From an uncultured Pseudomonadota bacterium (GTDB lineage Bacteria; Pseudomonadota; Gammaproteobacteria; Ga0077536): DNA of 51,841 nt. Every line of letters begins with the position of its first letter. Within the stretch, counting starts at the first letter, position 1. The stretch lies in NCBI GenBank assembly GCA_903825645.1, contig CAIKBL010000012.1, forward strand, positions 1-51,841, written 5' to 3'. This document shows positions 44,267-51,841 of this stretch, piece by piece. Position numbers and translations under genes: made by a program. The notes below the pieces were generated by a model. It searched no databases, had not been told where the DNA came from, and worked only from the letters and a program-made list of their open reading frames with translations.

Positions 44267-45313
44267 ATGCGTCTCAGAACTGTTGCCGAAAGCTGGCTTG
44301 AACGTCTGGTCCTGAAACTGAATCAGGTCCCCGAGCCCCTCATCGAAACCCAGATGGCGTTCAATATGGCCCGGACCATCATGACGGGCGTCAAGCTAGG
44401 CGTTTTCGAAGCGATGGCAGAAGGGCCGGCCCCGGCCCTTCAGGTCGCTTCGCTGTGTCAGTGCGATGCAGCGGCCATGGAAAAATTACTTAATACGCTG
44501 GTTGCGTGTAACTATCTGCGGTGGCGGCGCGACGGCTACGTGCTGACTCCAAAATCCCGGAAATGGCTCCTTCGGCGCTCGCCGCATAATCTGTGCGACA
44601 AAATGCTTTTCCAGTTTTATGAATGGGACATAGTCAGCGGGTATGAGGAATACGTCCGTACCGGCAAGTCGGTGACATCGCACGCTTCCGTGGTGGAAGA
44701 CGACTATTGGTCTACGTACCAACGAGGCATGTACAGTCTTGCCCGACTCTGGGCTAAGGATGTGGCCGCGCGGTGCCCGGTACCCGCAGGCGCGCGTGAT
44801 CTGCTGGATATCGGTGGCTCACATGGCTACTACTCGGTCTGTCTGTGTCAGCGCTACCCCCGTCTCAACGGCGTTATCCTGGATTTGCCGAATGCCGTAA
44901 AATATGCGGCACCGTTGCTTGCTGCGGAAGGCATGGGCAATCGAATTACTCATCGAGCGGAGGACGTCCTTACAGCGACGCTTCAGCCACAATCCGTCGA
45001 CGTGGTCTTCATGTCCCAGCTAGTCCACCATTTCACCGATGAGCAGAACCGTCAGTTGCTGATCAACATCACGCAGGCCCTGCGACCGCAGGGGGTATGC
45101 GTGGTCTTGGACTACTTCGGTCCGGGGCCCGCAGGCAAGGGCGACCAAGCGGCGGCGCTCCTGGATCTCTATTTTGCGACGCTGAGCGCGTCGGGGATTT
45201 GGTCGGCGGACACGCTACAGGATTGGTTCCGAGCAACCGGGCTGATGATCTCAGCGCCGATCCGTTTTCGGAACATGCCCGGCGGGGCGCTGGTGGTCGG
45301 CGTGAAAGGTTGA
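44267..45313 (+). CDS. O-methyltransferase (ApeB-like)
   Basis: The protein has 348 residues. An N-terminal winged-helix dimerisation region (FNMARTIMTGVKLGVFEAMAEG) precedes a SAM domain with LLDIGGSHGYYSVCL, VILDLPNAV and SVDVVFMSQLVHHFTDEQN. It belongs to the small-molecule O-methyltransferase group. ATG 44267 has AGGGGA in front. It probably methylates the phenolic hydroxyl of the aryl head group, as the methoxy group of xanthomonadin suggests. It is divergent from the ACP gene. Confidence 0.88.
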   Translation: MRLRTVAESWLERLVLKLNQVPEPLIETQMAFNMARTIMTGVKLGVFEAMAEGPAPALQVASLCQCDAAAMEKLLNTLVACNYLRWRRDGYVLTPKSRKWLLRRSPHNLCDKMLFQFYEWDIVSGYEEYVRTGKSVTSHASVVEDDYWSTYQRGMYSLARLWAKDVAARCPVPAGARDLLDIGGSHGYYSVCLCQRYPRLNGVILDLPNAVKYAAPLLAAEGMGNRITHRAEDVLTATLQPQSVDVVFMSQLVHHFTDEQNRQLLINITQALRPQGVCVVLDYFGPGPAGKGDQAAALLDLYFATLSASGIWSADTLQDWFRATGLMISAPIRFRNMPGGALVVGVKG

Positions 45314-45325
45314 GGCGTGATTGCG

Positions 45326-45931
45326 TTATTGGACTTTTTCGCCCCGCGCCCATTTGTCCGCCGATTCCGCTACTTCTTCGCCGAGCCGAACAAATAACTC
45401 CTCTGTGGTCAGCAAATCAGCGCCACCTGCCCCGGCGCCGCCTAAGTAGGAGCGCCGCGCGGTAAACCCCCCAAGACTATTGCCGGCGTCGTCGCCGAAC
45501 TTGAAATCACCGACGATACTAGCCTGTCCAGCACCCATCCCGACCAGCATTCGCAACGCTAAATTGCCTTTTTCAACCTCGTGAATGGTCGCTGTTAAGA
45601 CGACCGAGCCGGGAGATAACGCCGTAGTGGCCGTGAGATCGGCAACCGCATTGAAGCCATGATGGGCGAGGTTCCAGTTGGCAATGCCTCTTCGGACTGC
45701 AAACGCGAAGGTCTCTGCCTCCGGCTTGGCTATCCGTGCATCCGTAATTTTTATTTCGCCGATCAGCAGGCTCGTCACGTGTCTGGCCGTGGGCGTCACG
45801 GGGCCGCCCCCCCCGCTGGTCGACAGCGGCTTCACTTCGCCAAAGGTTCCGGCACACCCGGTCAGCACGGTGACTGCCACGAGTAGCGGCAGCAATCTCC
45901 ACAGCGGAGTCAGGCTTTTCGAATGATGCAT
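45326..45931 (-). CDS. Lipoprotein of DUF4410 type
   Basis: The protein has 201 residues. The signal peptide with lipobox (LLVAVTVLTGC) marks a lipid-anchored protein. The domain contains FAFAVRRGIANWNLAHHGFN and VEKGNLALRMLVGMGAGQASIV, the pattern of DUF4410 proteins as I recall it. ATG 45931 was chosen for the lipobox. It is convergent with the methyltransferase gene, only 12 bp away. Whether it belongs to the pigment cluster is unknown. Confidence 0.75.
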   Translation of the reverse strand: MHHSKSLTPLWRLLPLLVAVTVLTGCAGTFGEVKPLSTSGGGGPVTPTARHVTSLLIGEIKITDARIAKPEAETFAFAVRRGIANWNLAHHGFNAVADLTATTALSPGSVVLTATIHEVEKGNLALRMLVGMGAGQASIVGDFKFGDDAGNSLGGFTARRSYLGGAGAGGADLLTTEELFVRLGEEVAESADKWARGEKVQ

Positions 45932-46411
45932 CAGGCGGCGTCCGTGTCCGCTGGTGTTCGAGTATGCCTCTAGGAGCACGCACTGGCAACAAGTAAGCGC
46001 TGCCTATGTCGGCGTGTCGGGTCGGACGGAGTCGTCTAATCAAGTCAATTGACACGCACATCCCATACGACGTCACGCGACCAATGGCCGGGGAAGGCGG
46101 TTTCGTTTAGGACGTTATGGAAACATGAGCGCGAGTTTGCGCTTTTTTTTTTAGAATTTTGCCGAAGATTTAAAGGTGATCCCGCAAACGCGTGGGCTTA
46201 TGAAAAGGGCGTGCGCGATGAAATTTTACACGATCAATCATTTGGCCATGGTCACGTGACATGTTCCGTGAATCATTCTGTGGATCTTTCCCTCAGCCGC
46301 CTTAATTCAAAGTTTTAAAATGGAGTTCTCATTAGCGAGGAAACGAACACAAGCGCCGAGTCTATCGTCGGCATCAGGCTCATTTTCCCGGGAACCGAGG
46401 CACTCAGGCAT
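45932..46411. other. Intergenic stretch with an isolated terminator
   Basis: The stem-loop at 46128-46152 lies in it. A 13-codon frame (MKFYTINHLAMVT) occurs near 46210. No gene was recognised. Confidence 0.35.
46128..46152 (+). terminator. Isolated intrinsic terminator
   Basis: AGCGC-GAGTTT-GCGCT is followed by a run of nine to ten T on the plus strand. No plus-strand gene ends just before it, so it may end a small RNA or be a relic. Confidence 0.5.
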
Positions 46412-47590
46412 TTGATTGCCGAAGTCGCCGCAAGTCCTACGGATAGCGGACGGACAACAAGAGGTCCGCACGAAGCGGTGGATCTACTACGCAAGGCGTG
46501 CTTTGGCGCCTTGCGCGTGCCGCGTGCGCAGGGTGGTTTTGGCGCAAGCCTGCGAGAGTTCTTCGCGACGCTAATGGATCTCGCGGCTGCCAATTCGGAT
46601 GTCGCGCATATTCTGCGTGCACATTTCTGGTTTGTCGAAGAGAGACTCCGGTCACCCGACGAGAAACAGCGCGACTACTGGCTGGCACGCATTGTGGCGG
46701 GTGAACTTTTCGGAAACGCCATGTCGGAGTTAGGCGGAAGTGATGCGGTAGGAAGTTGGGCTTTCCGGACCACCCTCAAGCCGGAGGGTGATGATTATGT
46801 GTTAGACGGAGACAAATACTACTGTACCGGCACCTTGTTTTCGGACTGGGTGAACGTCTTTGCCGTCCTTCCGGATGGACAATTGGCGTCGGCCTGCATC
46901 CCGGTTTCTCGTTCGGGCGTTGAGCTTGTTGACGATTGGGATGGTATCGGTCAGCGGTATACGGGGAGCGGTACAGTTTTCTTTAGGCATGTGGTGGTTT
47001 ACCCGCATGAGGTGTTGATCAGCGCGGTAGAGACCGCTGATGTCGCTATTGAGGTGAAAAGCGGCGATCCGTATCTGATTGGCCAATTCCTTCAGTTGAT
47101 AATAACGGCGATAATCGCCGGCGTGCTCCGTAACGTGGTGGGCGATGCCACGGATCTGTTGCGCTCCCGAAAACGTTCTTATAGTCACGCCACAAACGCT
47201 TCTCCTTCGAGTGATCCGCTGCTGTTGACCGTCATGGGTGATATCTCGGCGACGGCATTCGCCGCAGAGGCAGTCGTACTCGCAGCCGCGGATGCACAGG
47301 AAGCGGCCCTTGTCGCACACGCTTCAGGCCTTGATAGTTTTGCTGCCGCACACCACGGCTCGGTGGTGACGGCGCAGGCGAAAATTATCGTGGACGATCT
47401 CGCCCTTCGAGCGGCAAATCGGCTTTTCGAGGTCGGCGGCTCGGCCGCAGTGAAAGCCAGCCGGGGATTCGATCGCCATTGGCGTAACATTCGTACGCTC
47501 GCTTCCCATAACCCCACTATTTACAAGGCGCATGGGGTGGGGGATTGGCTAGTCAACGGCACTGAGCTCCCCAATAGCGGCTTTTTCTGA
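46412..47590 (+). CDS. Acyl-CoA dehydrogenase-fold flavin monooxygenase (SfnC/DszC-like)
   Basis: The protein has 392 residues or more. ALRVPRAQGGFGASLREF, LFGNAMSELGGSDAVGSW, YVLDGDKYYCTGTLFSDW and the C-terminal NIRTLASHNPTIYKAHGVGDWLVNG identify a monooxygenase of the acyl-CoA dehydrogenase fold. SfnC and DszC relatives oxidise organosulfur compounds using reduced flavin from a partner reductase. No reductase is adjacent. The first codon used is TTG, and the frame is open back to 46319 without an ATG, so the start is uncertain. It is convergent with the porin gene. Confidence 0.85.
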   Translation: MIAEVAASPTDSGRTTRGPHEAVDLLRKACFGALRVPRAQGGFGASLREFFATLMDLAAANSDVAHILRAHFWFVEERLRSPDEKQRDYWLARIVAGELFGNAMSELGGSDAVGSWAFRTTLKPEGDDYVLDGDKYYCTGTLFSDWVNVFAVLPDGQLASACIPVSRSGVELVDDWDGIGQRYTGSGTVFFRHVVVYPHEVLISAVETADVAIEVKSGDPYLIGQFLQLIITAIIAGVLRNVVGDATDLLRSRKRSYSHATNASPSSDPLLLTVMGDISATAFAAEAVVLAAADAQEAALVAHASGLDSFAAAHHGSVVTAQAKIIVDDLALRAANRLFEVGGSAAVKASRGFDRHWRNIRTLASHNPTIYKAHGVGDWLVNGTELPNSGFF

Positions 47591-48045
47591 CACCCGCCGG
47601 AGGCGTGCGGATTGGTGCGCTGGATTTGTTTTGGCGGCGTCGCCTTGTGGCGTGAAATAGCGGGGACTATTTTAGGAGACGGGCGCTGATAGCACCTGTC
47701 TTGGCTCTCCCTCTTGAGAAAAATAGCCAGACCCGCGAAGCGTTTAATTATGAGAGTTCCAGAACAAACGCAATAGGGAGAGGACGCAGCAAAGTGCATT
47801 TTTCGAGGAGATCAAAAGCCGGCGAAGCAATAGGGACGGGGACAACGAATATCTGAAAATTAAAGCCTGGTTGGCTTCACGGGTGCGGCTACATGAGGTT
47901 GATGACTGGGCATCAGGCGTGCGTGCGACGCGTTGTTTTCTTCGCGGGTTTTTCGACTAGTACCTCGCCGTGACGTATTCGGCCCAAAGATTAGGCCGAA
48001 TACATCTCTTTAAGGCGGTCACGGCATCATTCTGTTTTTCAAAAC
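47591..48045. other. Intergenic stretch ending in a bidirectional terminator
   Basis: A plus-strand frame of ~60 codons without a start codon is charged and unlikely to be a gene. Apart from the inverted repeat at 47976-48002, nothing was recognised. Confidence 0.4.
47976..48002. terminator. Inverted repeat between convergent genes
   Basis: TATTCGGCC, a 9-nt loop, then GGCCGAATA form a perfect 9-bp stem. It lies between the monooxygenase (plus) and the porin/small-ORF unit (minus), the place of a bidirectional terminator. Confidence 0.6.
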
Positions 48046-48183
48046 CTATTCGCAGCCTTCACGATATGCGGTGAATAGACTTTGAACTCCTCCGTGCGCC
48101 CTGCCGATTAACTCGGCACCGATATTGCGCACCGTGAATCCGAGCCCGATCACGGCGATTGTCGTCCATCCCCACCCGATCAT
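48046..48183 (-). CDS. Small membrane-type protein ORF, unknown function
   Basis: The ORF has 45 codons. A single hydrophobic segment (WTTIAVIGLGFTV) opens it, and a basic stretch (GRAHGGVQSLFTAYREGC) with one Cys follows. GTAGGTA directly precedes the ATG at 48183. It begins 76 bp behind the porin gene on the same strand, before the inverted repeat that probably ends the unit. Small ORFs of this size are easily missed or chance events; the start signal and helix speak in favour. Confidence 0.4.
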   Translation of the reverse strand: MIGWGWTTIAVIGLGFTVRNIGAELIGRAHGGVQSLFTAYREGCE

Positions 48184-48258
48184 TACCTACAGCTGAGTGA
48201 TCCTTCAATTGGAGATGACGCTTGATAGCATTCATCGTGCGGTGACTAAGACGAGCCA

Positions 48259-49911
48259 TTACCACTTCATGGCAACTTCAGCTTGCAGCTCTTGGTAATT
48301 GTTTATCGTCTGGGTGGATATGGAATCAGAATTGGTACCTGCGGTACCGGCCTTCTTGTCGAGGCGCGTGGCAAGCCCGTATTTCAGCGTGGTGACGATA
48401 CCATCTACGGGGGCATAGGCTGTCGCAATATAGACTCCTTGCATGTTTGTTCGCTCAAAGAAATCGGAGTCAAGCAGGTTCGGGTCAATTGCCGCAAGTC
48501 CTACTCGTTGAAAATAGTTTCTAATCTCCCAAGAGCCGGCGCGAGCAGTGCCGCCATTCCAGAGTCCTTGATTGATAGTGAGGGACGACACGCCTGCGCT
48601 GGCGATCGACCATCCGAACATGAAGGCATCAGCACCGCCGTCTGCGTTGTGATTGTCCGCGAACTGATAAGGGGTGTGACCTACTGTCAATTTCCCTTTT
48701 TTTATTGCCACATTTCCGAGGCCCAAACTATCCAGTGCCATTCGTTGGTTTGCCTCCATGTTGTGCGCAAAGTCCATGAAGACCAGGCCCTTGTAGTCCG
48801 ACACTGGGAACGTGATCTGAACCGGGATTTCTATAATTGACAAATTATTGATGTAATTATCTGTCGCCACCCCACCGGTGCCGGTAAAGAAGTAACCCGT
48901 CGTGCCGAGCGCACCACCTGCCGGCAAACCATCGCCCTTCGCCTTGGAATACGAATAGCCGGTCAACCCAGCTTTTAGTTCCACCGTTTCGGTTAACTTT
49001 TGAATGATCCCAGCTTGTGAGGCGAACAAGAACGTCGAGCCCGTGCTGTAGTTAGCCAGCGTGGCGACGGTAGACGGCGGACTGTCGGCGCTGTATACCC
49101 ACTGCCCCGCAGTGAGGAATAGTTTCGTATCCTTGCTAACGGGATAGACATATTGTTCCGATAGCCCTTCGACGTTGATATCCGGATCCCACACCATGGA
49201 GGTGGTCATCAGCGGATTTCCCATTCGCCCGGCAGTAATTTTCAGACCCTCGACAGGCTTATAGGCGAGATAGGCCTGGCCGACGTTGAAGGAGGTTGCG
49301 CTCTTGTCCCCGAGCGTGTTGTTACTGGGACTACTCGTGCTGTTGTAATAGTTTTTCTGCGCCATGGTGAGCCAGGTACCGCGTCCGTTGGTGCCCGTTT
49401 CCAGACGAAAACCGTAATCCCATTGAGGACTGATTTCCCCACGGACGCCCGCCCGAAGGGAATAGCGGGCGCGGTCCCGCTCTGTAGCATAAGGCGTGCC
49501 GAGGTTGCTGGGATTAAGATTGCCCAAGTAAGCGGTAGATGGCGCCATGGCGTCACGGTACTCATAACGTACGCGGAGATCCCCGAAAAACGCGGCGGTC
49601 TTGATGGCATTCCCCACCGTGATTCGCACACCGCTTGTGCTTTTGTCGTTGCCAGAGGCGGCTGCGACTTTTTGCGCAACAACATCGGTCTTTTTAGACA
49701 CAGCGGCCACCACGGCAGAATTGTGAGCCTCGTCAGTTTTAGTCGCAGCGATGATAGCCTCATACGAGGCGTCATCAATCGTGCCCTTAGCATGTAACAC
49801 GTTGAGCAGCTGCAACATGGCCTGGTTATCTGCAAACGCTGGACCTGCCCCCAAGGCGAATAAGCCACCGAGTGCGATCGCCCATTGGGGAAGTTTGGTT
49901 TTGCAGTTCAC
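48259..49911 (-). CDS. Outer-membrane porin, Porin_5 type
   Basis: The protein has 550 residues. The signal peptide ends near AFA-DN. A short helical region follows (MLQLLNVLHAKGTIDDASYEAIIAA), as in Porin_5 putative porins, before a long series of aromatic-rich beta-strands such as VRYEYRDAM and KPVEGLKITAGRMGNP, ending EVAMKW. It should form a diffusion channel in the outer membrane. It has neither the motifs nor the partners that would show substrate. A small ORF follows on the same strand. Confidence 0.88.
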   Translation of the reverse strand: MNCKTKLPQWAIALGGLFALGAGPAFADNQAMLQLLNVLHAKGTIDDASYEAIIAATKTDEAHNSAVVAAVSKKTDVVAQKVAAASGNDKSTSGVRITVGNAIKTAAFFGDLRVRYEYRDAMAPSTAYLGNLNPSNLGTPYATERDRARYSLRAGVRGEISPQWDYGFRLETGTNGRGTWLTMAQKNYYNSTSSPSNNTLGDKSATSFNVGQAYLAYKPVEGLKITAGRMGNPLMTTSMVWDPDINVEGLSEQYVYPVSKDTKLFLTAGQWVYSADSPPSTVATLANYSTGSTFLFASQAGIIQKLTETVELKAGLTGYSYSKAKGDGLPAGGALGTTGYFFTGTGGVATDNYINNLSIIEIPVQITFPVSDYKGLVFMDFAHNMEANQRMALDSLGLGNVAIKKGKLTVGHTPYQFADNHNADGGADAFMFGWSIASAGVSSLTINQGLWNGGTARAGSWEIRNYFQRVGLAAIDPNLLDSDFFERTNMQGVYIATAYAPVDGIVTTLKYGLATRLDKKAGTAGTNSDSISTQTINNYQELQAEVAMKW

Positions 49912-50003
49912 GCTGTATTGTTTCCATTTAAAACTGAGGAAGAAAATGTAGTCGGGCGGATCGGTTGGGTAAACAAAAAAAACGGAGAATCCTTATGACT
50001 TAA

Positions 50004-50216
50004 TTATATAAGCCTTTTCATAACCAGCTGTCGAAAGCAGGTTTTGCGCGGTTCATGCAGGCGCTGACGTCGCCCGTGTTATCGACGCTGGTGGTGGAGG
50101 TGCTGAAGCCAGCACGCGGGGGGCTACTGGCGGAATTCGGTCGGGTGTTGATTCAGGATGGCAGCGCATTTTCCGTCAAGGACGCCCTGCACCGAGACTA
50201 TCCCGGCCGCGGTTGA
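50004..50216 (+). pseudogene. IS4-family transposase remnant
   Basis: The plus strand reads YKPFHNQLSKAGFARFM, QALTSPVLSTLVVEVL, KPARGGLLAEFGRVLIQDGS and FSVKDALHRDYPGRG, then TGA. This is the N-terminal section of IS4-type transposases, with the first acidic motif region in LIQDGS. The start codon and everything after PGR are missing. The cut falls next to the IS3-type element, which probably interrupted it. Confidence 0.75.
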
Positions 50217-50218
50217 TT

Positions 50219-51514
50219 TCAAGCTACTTGTCGCATGAGTGGGTTGACGGCAGTTTGTTTTTCGATTGAATTACCTGGTTCGTTAGGCTCCGTTTTGTCG
50301 GCTTTATCTGGATTTAGGTGGACGACCGTGACGCGGCGCCAGTTTCTTGTTTGACGCTTCCAGCGAAGCAGGTTTTTGAGTCGCGCGTACGCGTACAAGT
50401 CGTGGCGTATCGCCAGGAGCGCCGCGTCCAGGCCCGCATGGCGTTGCCCTCGGGTGACGAAACGGATAGCGCCGTGACGATGGTCGTGGTTGTACCACCG
50501 CACGAGCGTCGTGACCCACGTGCGCGCAGCCGCGCGGTCGGCGCACGGCCGCAACGGGTATTCCGGACGATACTTCAAGGTTTTGAACAACGATTCTGCG
50601 TACGGATTGTCGTGGCTGACCGCCGGCCGACTCAACGAAGGCATGACACCCAACGTCTGGAGCGTCACCCGCATCGTGGATCCCTTTAGGGAGCCACCGC
50701 TATCCGCGTGCAGCGTCACTTGGCCCGGCACGATGCCTTCTCGCCAGCACAGGTCTTCCACGAGGCGACCGGCATGCTCGCCACTTTCTTCCGCGTAGAC
50801 CTGCCAGGCGACGATCTGGCGGCTGAACACATGGACGAATAGGTACAGGTAAAAATACAGCCCCAGCACGCGAGTCGGCAGGTAGGTGATATCCCATGAG
50901 TCAATCTGATTCGGTCCGGTGGCGGCCAGTGCCCGCGGTTTGGCACGCTTGCGCGAGACGCGCTCACGGCGCCGATGCGCGAGTTGTCCTGCGCTGGGGA
51001 ACACCCGGTAAAACGTCGATTCAGACGCCAGATAACGATTCGGATCTGCGAGCCGCGGCACGATCTGGCTCGGGGGCAGATGGCCGAATTCGGCCGAGTT
51101 CGCGACCGCCAACAGTTCGGCACGCTCGGCGCTAGAGAGCCTGTGGCCCGGGGCCTCATGCCGAAGAATGCGGCCGTCGATGCCCTGACCTTCCCCCTGC
51201 CAGCGCTGGCAGGGGCGGGCACTGATCCCGATCACCGCACAGGCAGCGGCTAACCGTGCCCCTTCGGTCACCGCCACGGCGATCAATGCCGTCACTGACG
51301 TACGCACCTGCGCTGCGCTCATGCGTCCTCGGCCGCCCACAGCGCCTGGAATTTTTTTTGGAAGCACCCGCAGGGCCGCCGCTTCCGCCAACGCTTTGTT
51401 CTTACGGTTCATTTCGCGCTGCAGCTGTACCTGGGCGAGGCGTAACTCGCGCAGCGCCACCGTCTCTTGCTGGCGCGCCTGGCGCCCGCCTGGCGTCCAG
51501 AATGCCTCCCCCAG
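50219..51514 (-). CDS. IS3-type transposase, catalytic part (OrfB frame)
   Basis: From about 51514 this frame reads LRELRLAQVQLQREMNRKNKALAEAAALRVLPKK, a leucine-zipper-like link. The HTH_21-like region (STFYRVFP) and the integrase core follow: DSWDITYLP with the first Asp, HADSGGSLKGSTM with the second, and YAESLFKTLKYRPEYP with the Glu. The DDE set is complete. The frame has no good own start here. It is reached from OrfA by a -1 shift at a run of five G (C5 at 51508-51512), or a base was lost there. Confidence 0.8.
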   Translation of the reverse strand: MGEAFWTPGGRQARQQETVALRELRLAQVQLQREMNRKNKALAEAAALRVLPKKIPGAVGGRGRMSAAQVRTSVTALIAVAVTEGARLAAACAVIGISARPCQRWQGEGQGIDGRILRHEAPGHRLSSAERAELLAVANSAEFGHLPPSQIVPRLADPNRYLASESTFYRVFPSAGQLAHRRRERVSRKRAKPRALAATGPNQIDSWDITYLPTRVLGLYFYLYLFVHVFSRQIVAWQVYAEESGEHAGRLVEDLCWREGIVPGQVTLHADSGGSLKGSTMRVTLQTLGVMPSLSRPAVSHDNPYAESLFKTLKYRPEYPLRPCADRAAARTWVTTLVRWYNHDHRHGAIRFVTRGQRHAGLDAALLAIRHDLYAYARLKNLLRWKRQTRNWRRVTVVHLNPDKADKTEPNEPGNSIEKQTAVNPLMRQVA

Positions 51515-51816
51515 TGCGCCAAATCCCGCGCAAATACGCCGCGCTGCCGACACCAACCCAGCAGGGCTTTCTCGTTCATCCCATGGGTCTCGTGCAGCGC
51601 CAGCAACCGGTCTGCCAGTGAAAAAGCTGCCGCCCGCATCGGGCTCGGCGACCAGTGCTTCTGCGCCCGGGTCGCCGCCTGTATCCAACCCTTCAAAGTA
51701 CCCGGGCTGAGCTGCAAGCGGGCGGCCATCTCGTTGATATCTTCGCCGCTCGGTCGCGCTAACACCTTCGCAACCGCGTGGGCCTTGAATTCATCCGTGT
51801 AACTTTTCTTGTTCAT
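51409..51816 (-). CDS. IS3-type transposase, DNA-binding part (OrfA frame)
   Basis: It starts MNKKSYTDEFKAHAVAKVLA and continues NEMAARLQLSPGTLKGWIQAA, a helix-turn-helix that binds the terminal repeats. Genuine coding continues to about residue 100 (RDLAHW); the remaining 30 residues are out-of-frame tail. The protein should be fused to the catalytic part by frameshifting, or the gene is broken. ATG 51816 has AAGGATGAAC in front. Confidence 0.75.
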   Translation of the reverse strand: MNKKSYTDEFKAHAVAKVLARPSGEDINEMAARLQLSPGTLKGWIQAATRAQKHWSPSPMRAAAFSLADRLLALHETHGMNEKALLGWCRQRGVFARDLAHWGRHSGRQAGARRASKRRWRCASYASPRYSCSAK

Positions 51817-51841
51817 CCTTCACATTATCCTCGCTCTCCAC

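Larger units (their letters stand above)
50219..51841 (-). mobile_element. IS3-family-type insertion sequence, cut by the window end
   Basis: It includes the two overlapping transposase frames listed below. One end lies near 50210-50220, where the IS4 remnant stops. The other end is outside the window, so the terminal repeats cannot be compared. Confidence 0.75.

Noticed and set aside
47757-47960. Plus-strand charged frame behind the monooxygenase.
   Set aside because: It has no usable start codon and no recognisable domain.
48059-48265. Minus-strand 68-codon frame after the porin.
   Set aside because: It overlaps the small membrane-type ORF in another frame, is very basic and lacks a ribosome site.

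Overview
The window is GC-rich proteobacterial DNA. PEP-CTERM proteins, a PrsT-like TPR protein, sigma-54 promoters and an aryl-polyene cluster suggest a beta- or gammaproteobacterium that makes exopolysaccharide and possibly a membrane-bound polyene pigment. No rRNA, tRNA or CRISPR array was seen. The right end is an insertion sequence cut by the window edge.

Left part (1-18.9 kb). Two related small secreted proteins flank a PEP-CTERM protein, and all three end in the same ~45-bp terminator repeat. The PEP-CTERM gene and the PrsT-like TPR gene at 13.5 kb share one control layout: an 18-bp palindrome followed, with identical spacing, by a GG-N10-GC sigma-54 promoter. Between them lie an HsdS remnant, an aldo/keto reductase, an acyltransferase-3 membrane protein, a divergent TetR regulator and YghU-type glutathione transferase, a nitroreductase, a CxxCH haem protein, an F420-type luciferase-like oxidoreductase, a MobA/MobL relaxase remnant and an orphan periplasmic binding protein. 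Two exported proteins follow PrsT.

Middle part (18.9-30 kb). This region is rich in broken genes: two methyltransferases, a luciferase-like oxidoreductase and a short DUF-like protein. It also holds a HipBA-type module behind a very AT-rich island, in which HipA lacks both catalytic aspartates. Intact genes are a third PEP-CTERM protein, a Baeyer-Villiger monooxygenase, an HPt protein and a secreted protein with VMG repeats.

Biosynthetic part (30-46 kb). Thirteen tightly packed minus-strand genes encode ACP, COG4648 membrane protein, acyl-ACP ligase, two hotdog dehydratases, LpxL-type acyltransferase, LolA-like protein, MMPL exporter, alpha/beta hydrolase, a large lipoprotein, ketosynthase, chain-length factor and ketoreductase. 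A divergent O-methyltransferase and a convergent plus-strand pair (flavin-dependent halogenase and family-2 glycosyltransferase) complete it. The gene content is that of an aryl-polyene pathway. A halogenase plus an O-methyltransferase point to a halogenated, methoxylated product of the xanthomonadin type. The working model is that the ligase loads an aryl acid on the ACP, KS/CLF with KR and DH pairs builds the polyene, the tailoring enzymes decorate it, and the acyltransferase, MMPL and LolA-like proteins attach it to lipid and move it outward.

Right part (46-51.8 kb). An SfnC/DszC-type flavin monooxygenase faces a Porin_5 porin followed by a small membrane-protein ORF. An IS4-type transposase remnant is then cut off next to an IS3-type element whose transposase reading frame is shifted at a G run.
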